Source: Deltaproteobacteria bacterium
GTDB lineage: Bacteria > Desulfobacterota > Desulfobacteria > Desulfobacterales > SG8-13
NCBI GenBank assembly: GCA_030670715.1
Contig: DAOVBC010000034.1
Span: forward strand, 1 to 11,733
Direction: 5' to 3'
DNA length: 11,733 nucleotides
Of this stretch, positions 6,956-11,733 are shown in pieces. Every line of letters begins with the position of its first letter. The stretch's first letter is position 1. The notes under the pieces are model-generated. The model had not been told where the DNA came from. It ran no database searches and was given only the letters and a program-made list of their open reading frames with translations. A program made the translations under genes and the position numbers.

Positions 6956-6983
6956 GATACCTGTATGGCATTACACAGGTATC
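6956..6983 (-). repeat. Second inverted repeat before the hairpin
   Basis: GATACCTGT (6956-6964) and ACAGGTATC (6975-6983) form a 9-bp perfect stem with a 10-nt loop. On the minus strand it directly precedes the G+C-rich hairpin at 6911-6949. No T tract follows, so its role (transcript-end protection or an operator) is open. Confidence 0.55.
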
Positions 6984-7003
6984 TTGCCAAGACGGGATTT
7001 ATA

Positions 7004-7351
7004 TTAGCAGAAGCCCCACCGGACATTGGTGTGTTGCTGCTCAAACGTCCGGAAATCATCAGGGCTCAGAATGTGGATCCCGTCTTTATCGAATTTCAAT
7101 AACCGATAAGAGTCTATTTCCTCTTGTTCCTCAACAATTTCATCACAGAGCTTTACCATCTCCTGTACCGCTTTCGCCTGCGTCTCTACGGTCGCCCGGA
7201 CCTGTAACATGTTCGGCATGTTGGGATCTTTGCTATAGCCGGCCAATATGACTTCCGCCATCCGATCTTCGCTGACCATTACGGGAAATACCGCCACATA
7301 GATCTCTGTCACCCGCTCTATCATTTTTTTGTGCCTGTTTGGATCCATCAT
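7004..7351 (-). CDS. Hypothetical protein, 115 aa, downstream of aprA
   Basis: This is a small soluble, charged protein. An N-terminal helix-rich part is followed by a likely helical segment (VRATVETQAKAVQEMVKLCDEIVEEQEEID), which could form a short coiled coil, and then a strand-like tail ending in GFC. There are no recognised motifs or membrane segments. It starts at an ATGATG with GGGG about 6-7 nt upstream. It lies 99 nt after aprA on the same strand, behind an imperfect hairpin, so it may be a partly terminated extension of the aprBA transcript or a separate unit. Its function is unknown. The 3' third is overlapped on the other strand by a 45-codon frame with a good ribosome site. Confidence 0.65.
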   Translation of the reverse strand: MMDPNRHKKMIERVTEIYVAVFPVMVSEDRMAEVILAGYSKDPNMPNMLQVRATVETQAKAVQEMVKLCDEIVEEQEEIDSYRLLKFDKDGIHILSPDDFRTFEQQHTNVRWGFC

Positions 7352-7408
7352 TTTTAACCCCTATATTTTGGGTGAAACCACACGAAATCACGTCATAAAA
7401 GGCACAGT

Positions 7409-7435
7409 CCCGGGCGCCGGATATCGGCGTCCGGG
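7409..7435 (-). terminator. Hairpin after aprA, possible attenuating terminator
   Basis: The arms CCCGGGCGCCG (7409-7419) and CGGCGTCCGGG (7425-7435) pair over 11 positions with one mismatch around a 5-nt loop, starting 16 nt after the aprA stop. On the minus strand four T residues come only 8 nt after the stem, so termination may be partial. The hairpin may also protect the aprBA mRNA 3' end. Confidence 0.5.
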
Positions 7436-7450
7436 GATAGAGCGCAGGGT

Positions 7451-9406
7451 TTACATGCCAACGACTTCTTTAATTTCCACGAGGTGTATGATGGGGCGGT
7501 TGCGCATGGTGAACTCATCCTTTTCAGCATCGTAGATAGAGTTGACAAACACCTTGCCCCAATTGTCTTCGTCCATCTTCTTGAAATCCGACCGATAGTA
7601 ATATCCCGGCCATCGGGTTTCCTCGCGGTGCAGTTTGTGACGGGTATGGGCCTCGGCGATCTGGATCCGGTGAACGTCTTCCCAGCACCGCATCAGTTCA
7701 TGGAGGTTTCGTGCGGCGAGTTTGGACAGATCCTCTTTAAGCAGTTTGAGCAGATCCAGGGCGATGTTCAGCGTAATCGCGCTGCAGTTATACTGGGAAC
7801 CCCAACCGGCCACATATTCATCCATGATCTTGTTGAGGCGGAAAATGGCCATCTTTGGGGTAATATAATTCGGATTGACCTCTTCCACCGGCAGGTCATA
7901 TTTCTTGTCGGTCGTTCCCAGGGTGGTGTAGGCTTTATGTTCTTCATAGTGCTTGAGCGGCAGCAGGATCTGTTCCTTGAGTTTGTCCACCTCTGCCTCG
8001 TCAAATTCAGGCATGTCCGGGTTTTCCACGCAGTATTTTACCGCTGCTTTGGCCGCAATCCGCCCTTCGGTAAACGATCCTGAAGAGAACTTGTGGCTCG
8101 AAACGCCGACCCCGTCCCCGGCGGCAAACAGCCCCTTGACCGTGGTCATCCGGTTATAGCCCCAGAAGTACTCATTCTTGGATTCATCGGTCTGAATATC
8201 CTCGGGACCGCTGCACCAGGCCCCGGAGGCACCGGAGTGAGATCCAATGAAGTAAGGCTCGGACGGCATGATCTCGGACGGTCCTTTCTCAGGGAAGACG
8301 TCCTTTGACGCCCAGAGAATCGCCTGGCTGATGGTCATGTCGAGAAAATCCTCCCATGCCTCGGCCTCGAGTTTTTTCAAATGCTTTTTGTACGTTTTTT
8401 CATCCGGTGCCTGCTCAGCAATTTTGGCGATCGCCTTGTCCGTATGGATAAAAATGGGGCCATCGCCTTTTTGGTACATTTCAATCATCATCAGATGGTT
8501 CCGGAGGCAGGTGGGGATCGGTTTTACCTCCCCGTAAGGGGGCCAGTTGTGCAGTTCGCCCCCTTCGGCCAAACCTTCGGCCATGTAATTGAATCCGGTG
8601 GCTGAGGTTGCCGCGGCTTTGAACAGGAGGAACCATGCCCCGACCGGTCCGTAGCCGTCCTTGAATCTTCCCGGAATAAACACGACTTCCTGGGAGGTCA
8701 TCTCGGCGCCGGCCGTGGTGGTCAGGTAGGAACTCGACCCGGCGTTCCAGGGCGGATACCACGCCCTGCCGAGACCTTCGCCGGTGGACCGCGGCTTGAA
8801 AACGTGAACGGCACCGCCGGCGCTAACGATGCACGCCTTGAATTTAAACACATAGATCTCAGGGTCCCTCACACTGAAACCGATGGCGCCCGCCACCCTG
8901 TTTTTATCGTTCTTGTCCAGCAGCAGACGAACGACAAACACGCGTTCAATGATGTTGTCCATGCCGACCGCATTCTTGCCGGCTTCGGCAACAATGGCCT
9001 TGTAGGATTCACCATTGATCATCAGCTGCCAGCGGCCTTCATGGACATAGTTCCCGTCCGGATCCGTCCAGATCGGAAGTCCGAATCCTTCGATCATGTG
9101 GACCGATCCGTTGACGTGTCTGGATATATCCATGACCAGGTCGTCCCGGCAAAGGCCCATGAGGTCCTGGCGAACGTAGCTGAGGTAATCGGCGGGGGTG
9201 TTTTCACCCTGGTACTGGTTGATGGCCGAAAGGCCCATGCCAACGGCCCCGCTTCGCTCCATGGCGGCCTTATCCACCACGGTGATTTTGACATTATTTT
9301 CTTCGGCCCAGTGGGCGCCTTCCACGCATGCCCCGCATCCGGCCATTCCCGGACCGATAACCAATAGATCAGTTTTCACCTCGACAGTTTTGAATTCTTG
9401 CATCAT
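7451..9406 (-). CDS. aprA: Adenylylsulfate (APS) reductase, alpha subunit
   Basis: This 651-aa flavoprotein subunit of cytoplasmic APS reductase reduces adenosine 5'-phosphosulfate to sulfite and AMP, the second step of dissimilatory sulfate reduction. The FAD fold starts with VIGPGMAGCGA (GPGMAG at 18-23). Other family segments include ERSGAVGMGLSAINQYQG, IPGRFKDGYGPVGAWFL (arginine 247, in a stretch that lines the active site in solved AprA structures), FIGSHSGASGAWCSGPED (histidine 390) and the C-terminal FAD loop LFAAGDGVGVSSHKFSSG. The length is normal and no lesion is seen. The first of two adjacent ATGs (9406) is preferred, because GGGGG sits 6 nt before it. The start lies 13 nt after aprB, so the pair is one operon and forms the AprAB heterodimer. 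The usual electron-donor genes qmoABC do not follow within the window. Confidence 0.98.
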   Translation of the reverse strand: MMQEFKTVEVKTDLLVIGPGMAGCGACVEGAHWAEENNVKITVVDKAAMERSGAVGMGLSAINQYQGENTPADYLSYVRQDLMGLCRDDLVMDISRHVNGSVHMIEGFGLPIWTDPDGNYVHEGRWQLMINGESYKAIVAEAGKNAVGMDNIIERVFVVRLLLDKNDKNRVAGAIGFSVRDPEIYVFKFKACIVSAGGAVHVFKPRSTGEGLGRAWYPPWNAGSSSYLTTTAGAEMTSQEVVFIPGRFKDGYGPVGAWFLLFKAAATSATGFNYMAEGLAEGGELHNWPPYGEVKPIPTCLRNHLMMIEMYQKGDGPIFIHTDKAIAKIAEQAPDEKTYKKHLKKLEAEAWEDFLDMTISQAILWASKDVFPEKGPSEIMPSEPYFIGSHSGASGAWCSGPEDIQTDESKNEYFWGYNRMTTVKGLFAAGDGVGVSSHKFSSGSFTEGRIAAKAAVKYCVENPDMPEFDEAEVDKLKEQILLPLKHYEEHKAYTTLGTTDKKYDLPVEEVNPNYITPKMAIFRLNKIMDEYVAGWGSQYNCSAITLNIALDLLKLLKEDLSKLAARNLHELMRCWEDVHRIQIAEAHTRHKLHREETRWPGYYYRSDFKKMDEDNWGKVFVNSIYDAEKDEFTMRNRPIIHLVEIKEVVGM

Positions 9407-9419
9407 TCATCACCCCCTT

Positions 9420-9863
9420 TTAATCTCCAAGTGTCCAGAGTTTATCAGCTTTCAAGGATGCCGGTTCTGTAAAAAGAAGCTGATCATCCAGTGTGCCCGG
9501 CCCCACGTCGAAGCCGCCATCGGGCTTGGCCTCTCCTTCCGGTGTGGTCCTGATGGGAAACTTGAACCGCTTGATTGTCCCCCCCCTGAATTTGACGGTC
9601 CACATGATGTCTTCGGTTCCTCTCATGGGTACAACGCTGGCACCTAGCGGCGTAAAATCGGCATAACCCCGCACTTCAACCGCCTGGGTCGGACAGATTT
9701 TGACGCAGTTGTAACACTCCCAGCACATATCCGGCTCGGAGTTGTACGCTTTCATCCGGTCCGCATCCAGCACCATCAGATCGTTGGGGCAGATGTACAT
9801 GCATGCAGTTTTGTCTCCGCCCTTGCAACCGTCGCATTTTTCATCAATGACAAAACTTGGCAT
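9420..9863 (-). CDS. aprB: Adenylylsulfate (APS) reductase, beta subunit
   Basis: This 147-aa iron-sulfur subunit passes electrons to the FAD of AprA through two 4Fe-4S clusters. The eight ligand cysteines are all present: C10-x2-C13-x7-C21-x3-C25 and C47-x2-C50-x2-C53-x3-C57. The ferredoxin-like core is followed by a strand region (about 65-105) and the long C-terminal tail that wraps around AprA in known structures. The length is typical. The ATG at 9863 has a full GGAGG 5 nt upstream (9869-9873). It is the first gene of the aprBA operon and follows a long 5' region without genes. Confidence 0.97.
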   Translation of the reverse strand: MPSFVIDEKCDGCKGGDKTACMYICPNDLMVLDADRMKAYNSEPDMCWECYNCVKICPTQAVEVRGYADFTPLGASVVPMRGTEDIMWTVKFRGGTIKRFKFPIRTTPEGEAKPDGGFDVGPGTLDDQLLFTEPASLKADKLWTLGD

Positions 9864-9868
9864 TGTTT

Positions 9869-9873
9869 CCTCC
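9869..9873 (-). promoter_or_regulatory. Ribosome binding site of aprB
   Basis: The minus strand reads AAAGGAGGAAACA before the ATG. This is a strong site at good spacing, in keeping with the high expression known for APS reductase. Confidence 0.85.
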
Positions 9874-9929
9874 TTTACCGTTGATTATTTTGTTCGCCTA
9901 CTTTAACGAATAGAAAGGGTATGAATATT

Positions 9930-9941
9930 ATCACCTCCTTT
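9930..9941 (-). promoter_or_regulatory. Stand-alone perfect Shine-Dalgarno sequence in the aprBA leader
   Basis: AAAGGAGGTGAT on the minus strand is complementary over 12 nt to the usual 3' end of 16S rRNA. No ATG, GTG or TTG follows at a usable distance. At the right spacing there is only ATT, opening a 7-codon frame that ends in TAA. It lies 66 nt before the aprB ATG, which has its own ribosome site. It could hold a 30S subunit and protect the mRNA, like the STAB-SD elements known in Bacillus leaders; that role is inference. Confidence 0.6.
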
Positions 9942-10166
9942 CAATGGCAAGACGGAATCGATTGAATTGAGCACATCCTCAAAGGGTTAAATCATAGCGA
10001 ATTCCATTATTAGGCATTTTATTGTGGCCGCTTGGGCCATATCGCCAACATGCGCAGAGTTGAATGACATTATCTTGAAATGAAATTGTTACCTGAAATG
10101 CACAAAGAAGAAAAAGTTGCTGCTTAACCGGTCGACCACCGTACATAAAAGCGCGAAAGATTCTTC

Positions 10167-10180
10167 ACATAACCTTATGT
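10167..10180. promoter_or_regulatory. Dyad symmetric site, possible operator
   Basis: ACATAA CC TTATGT is a perfect 6-bp inverted repeat with a 2-nt centre. It lies about 25-40 nt downstream of the start predicted from the -24/-12 promoter. It does not match an operator I can name. Confidence 0.35.
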
Positions 10181-10215
10181 CCAGAATTTGACAGCGATGA
10201 CCTAAATATACATTG

Positions 10216-10232
10216 AGCAATATTTATGCCAA
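10216..10232 (-). promoter_or_regulatory. Sigma-54 (-24/-12) promoter for aprBA
   Basis: The minus strand reads TTGGCATAAATATTGCT. This fits TGGCAY-N5-TTGC exactly, with GG and GC separated by 10 nt as sigma-54 requires. Transcription would start near 10205 and give a leader of about 340 nt before aprB. An activator of the matching class is encoded at 1514-2869. Use in the cell is not shown. Confidence 0.6.
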
Positions 10233-10254
10233 TATTATATATAGCACCGGAATA

Positions 10255-10292
10255 AATCTAACAGATTAATAATATTATAAATGTTTTATAAT
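10255..10292. promoter_or_regulatory. Paired inverted repeats, possible activator sites
   Basis: AATCT-aac-AGATT (10255-10267) and ATTATAA-atgtt-TTATAAT (10274-10292) have centres about 22 bp apart, close to two helical turns. They lie about 55-80 bp upstream of the start predicted from the sigma-54 promoter, a range where enhancer-binding proteins often bind. AT-rich sequence forms such repeats easily, so this is tentative. Confidence 0.3.
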
Positions 10293-10507
10293 TTCTGTTT
10301 CAAAACCTGGGAATGGGCAGAGAGGAACGGTAACAAAATAATGAGTTGGGAAAAGAGAAAAACACCAATATGAATCCCTTTGATAGGAATTTTAGCGCCG
10401 GAGGTTTAGTCTCCTCGGATTAAAGCCTCAATCGATTTTTACAGTTCATAATGTTTTCAAGATTGTTATTCACGTCGAGCTGAGCTTTAGAAATTCAATA
10501 TTCAATA

Positions 10508-10529
10508 AAAACCGGACCCGTCGGATTTT
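10508..10529 (-). terminator. Probable terminator of the M48 peptidase gene
   Basis: On the minus strand AAAA-T-CCG and CGG-TTTT pair around a 7-nt loop, and the T tract continues as TTTTT. It begins about 8 nt after the stop codon of the peptidase. The G+C core is only 3 bp, so it is a weak intrinsic terminator. Confidence 0.45.
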
Positions 10530-10536
10530 AACTGTT

Positions 10537-11733
10537 TCAATTTCCAATGGCCCGGATTCTTAGCAAAACAGGTGGATGCGAATAATTCAGAAATACATAG
10601 AAGGGGTGCGGCAACAGATTGGAGAGATTGTCTACCGTCAGCCTTTTCAGGGCAGCGACCATTGCCTGGGGGTTTCCGGTTGTCGTTACCGAAAAGCGAT
10701 CCGCCTCAAATTCGTGTTTTCGCGACAGCATCTGGGTGAATATCCCGATAATAAAATCAATGGGCGAATACAGCATCGCAAAAAAGACCAATCCCGCATA
10801 TACCGATGTCTGTTTGACGAAAAAGGCATCAAACAGGATCTGATGGGAGATAAAGATGGACAGCAGATAAAGCATCAAACCCGTCTGAATGGTCCCGATC
10901 AGCAGCGATTTGAGGATGTGTTTTTTCTTGTAATGCCCCATTTCATGCGCCAGTACAGCAACCAGCTCGGAAGGTGAGTGCTTTTCTATCAGCGTATCAA
11001 AAAGAACGATCCGCCTGTGCCTGCCGAAGCCTGTAAAAAAGGCATTCGATTTTCCGGAGCGACGCGATCCGTCCATGACGAAAATGTTGGCCAGGGGAAA
11101 TTCGATGGAACGGGCATAAGACAGGATCGCCGTCCTTAGTTCACCTTCTTCCAGAGGGGTGAATTTATTGAACAAAGGCATAATCCAGGCCGGAGCAATA
11201 AACTGGACCACCAGAGTGTAAGCGGTTACCGCCAGCCAGCAATATAACCAGGCATGATTGCCGGCAAATTCAAAGAAAACCAACACACCTGCCAGAAGTG
11301 GTGCCCCAAGAAAAATGGCAAGCAACAGTCCCTTGACACGATCTTTGACAAATGTCGCCCAAGTTGTCCGGTTGAATCCGAACCGCTCCTCAATGACGAA
11401 AGTGCCATATAGACTGAAAGGCAGCGAAACAGCTGCCATCAAAAGTGCCAGAATACCGATATATGCCATACCGGTTGGGACCGGTCCGGCATTCCACTGC
11501 CTTACCCATCCATCCAGGAGCGGAAAACCTTTGCCAAACCAGAAAATCAGAACCAGAATCAGATTAACCGTGGATACAACCCAGCCGAAACGCGTATTGA
11601 CCTTTAGGTAATCCTGCGCCTGACGGTATCTTTGTGCATCATAGACTCCCACAAACTCGTCAGGAATATCTTTTCTCAGTGACTTAATATTCAGATAGTC
11701 CGCCAGCGCGTTCAGGAATAGGTCACCGACAAT
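10537..11733 (-). CDS. Ste24/CAAX-type M48 membrane metalloprotease, 5' end outside the window
   Basis: At least 398 residues are visible. The frame stays open from a GTG at 11652 through another 27 codons (ending KDIPDEF) to the right edge, so the true start lies beyond it. Several hydrophobic membrane segments precede the catalytic zinc site HEMGH (236-240, counted from that GTG). The third zinc ligand lies in RKHEFEADRFS (314-318), and the C-terminal NYSHPPVLLRI is typical of the Ste24/CAAX prenyl protease branch. The size matches full-length family members (about 410-420 aa). In bacteria such proteins are inner-membrane proteases whose substrates are mostly unknown, with roles in protein quality control suggested. 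It is the intact parent of the decayed fragment at 1300-1431. It ends 673 bp before aprB, with a probable terminator between them. Confidence 0.93.
   Translation of the reverse strand: MVGDLFLNALADYLNIKSLRKDIPDEFVGVYDAQRYRQAQDYLKVNTRFGWVVSTVNLILVLIFWFGKGFPLLDGWVRQWNAGPVPTGMAYIGILALLMAAVSLPFSLYGTFVIEERFGFNRTTWATFVKDRVKGLLLAIFLGAPLLAGVLVFFEFAGNHAWLYCWLAVTAYTLVVQFIAPAWIMPLFNKFTPLEEGELRTAILSYARSIEFPLANIFVMDGSRRSGKSNAFFTGFGRHRRIVLFDTLIEKHSPSELVAVLAHEMGHYKKKHILKSLLIGTIQTGLMLYLLSIFISHQILFDAFFVKQTSVYAGLVFFAMLYSPIDFIIGIFTQMLSRKHEFEADRFSVTTTGNPQAMVAALKRLTVDNLSNLLPHPFYVFLNYSHPPVLLRIRAIGN
10827..10875 (+). repeat. 49-bp exact direct repeat, right copy (inside the M48 gene)
   Basis: This is the parental copy, lying inside the intact M48 peptidase gene. 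It encodes the membrane segment just after the HEMGH zinc site. It is identical to 1307-1355. Confidence 0.95.

Larger units (their letters stand above)
9864..10536. other. Gene-free AT-rich regulatory region upstream of aprBA
   Basis: No convincing gene lies in these 673 bp on either strand. From right to left it holds the probable M48 terminator (10508-10529), a weak hairpin (10398-10418, CCG-g-AGG with CCTCGG), two AT-rich inverted repeats (10255-10292), a sigma-54 promoter match (10216-10232), an exact 6-bp dyad ACATAA/TTATGT (10167-10180) and the stand-alone Shine-Dalgarno sequence (9930-9941). A TATGAT at about 9991-9996 on the minus strand could be a sigma-70 -10 box, but no good -35 lies at the right distance. 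Confidence 0.7.

Noticed and set aside
7484..8083. 199-codon plus-strand frame opposite the 3' half of aprA
   Set aside because: Shadow of aprA, with no ribosome site of note and no family-like sequence.
8804..9367. 187-codon plus-strand frame opposite aprA
   Set aside because: It is antisense to a certain aprA in a G+C-rich gene, where open mirror frames are common. It has no recognisable domain.
10081..10105. Rex-like site (TTGT...ACAA) upstream of aprB
   Set aside because: The half sites are spaced 12 nt apart with poor inner bases. This does not match the 18-bp Rex consensus.
10189..10215. Plus-strand TTGACA with TACATT as a sigma-70 promoter
   Set aside because: The spacer is only 15 nt, and no plus-strand gene or clear RNA lies downstream.
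1307..10875. The 9.5-kb segment between the 49-bp direct repeats as a composite mobile element
   Set aside because: No transposase, integrase or terminal inverted repeats are visible, and the repeat is a piece of a host gene.
1..11733. CRISPR array, tRNA or rRNA genes
   Set aside because: No regularly spaced repeats, and no tRNA or rRNA sequence recognised on either strand. The 12-nt match to the 16S tail is far too short to be an rRNA gene.

Overview
The window looks like chromosome of a sulfate-reducing bacterium of the Desulfobacterota (Desulfobacteraceae-like). The main evidence is a complete aprBA pair (dissimilatory adenylylsulfate reductase) in the B-A order. A PAS/sigma-54 activator and several small cysteine-rich proteins of a kind common in anaerobic deltaproteobacteria agree with this. 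The family-level placement is inferred from general sequence character, not from a database search.

Layout, left to right. (1) 1-1323: the end of an unidentified reading frame, then a lone beta-class TSPPY DNA methyltransferase (+). Its last codons and stop lie in a 49-bp exact copy of part of the M48 peptidase gene found at the other end of the window. (2) 1440-4427 (+): a tightly overlapped three-gene operon with a sigma-70-like promoter. It encodes a PAS-AAA+-Fis sigma-54 activator with three clustered cysteines in its PAS region, followed by two paralogous YkgJ-type cysteine-cluster proteins, each joined to the gene before it by an ATGA overlap. (3) 4439-5164: two short divergent genes for small metal-ribbon-like proteins (89 aa on -, 86 aa on +). 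(4) 5211-7351 (-): a SEC-C/helical-repeat protein, an 84-aa protein and a 115-aa protein, with strong hairpins between the last two. (5) 7451-9863 (-): aprA and aprB, with an imperfect terminator-like hairpin after aprA. No qmo or sat gene is present in the 7 kb downstream of aprA. (6) 9864-10536: a 673-bp AT-rich regulatory region with no gene. On the aprBA strand it carries an excellent -24/-12 (sigma-54) promoter match, several palindromes, and an exact 12-nt complement of the 16S rRNA 3' tail lying about 65 nt before aprB and not followed by any usual start codon. (7) 10537-11733 (-): a Ste24/CAAX-type M48 membrane metalloprotease, cut by the right edge.

How the parts may work together: aprBA is the central sulfate-respiration enzyme. 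The leader sequence suggests expression from a distant sigma-54 promoter with a long 5' UTR carrying a stand-alone ribosome-binding sequence. A sigma-54 activator is encoded about 7 kb away. Whether it acts on this promoter is untested inference. The two YkgJ-like proteins probably belong functionally with the activator, because all three are translationally coupled.
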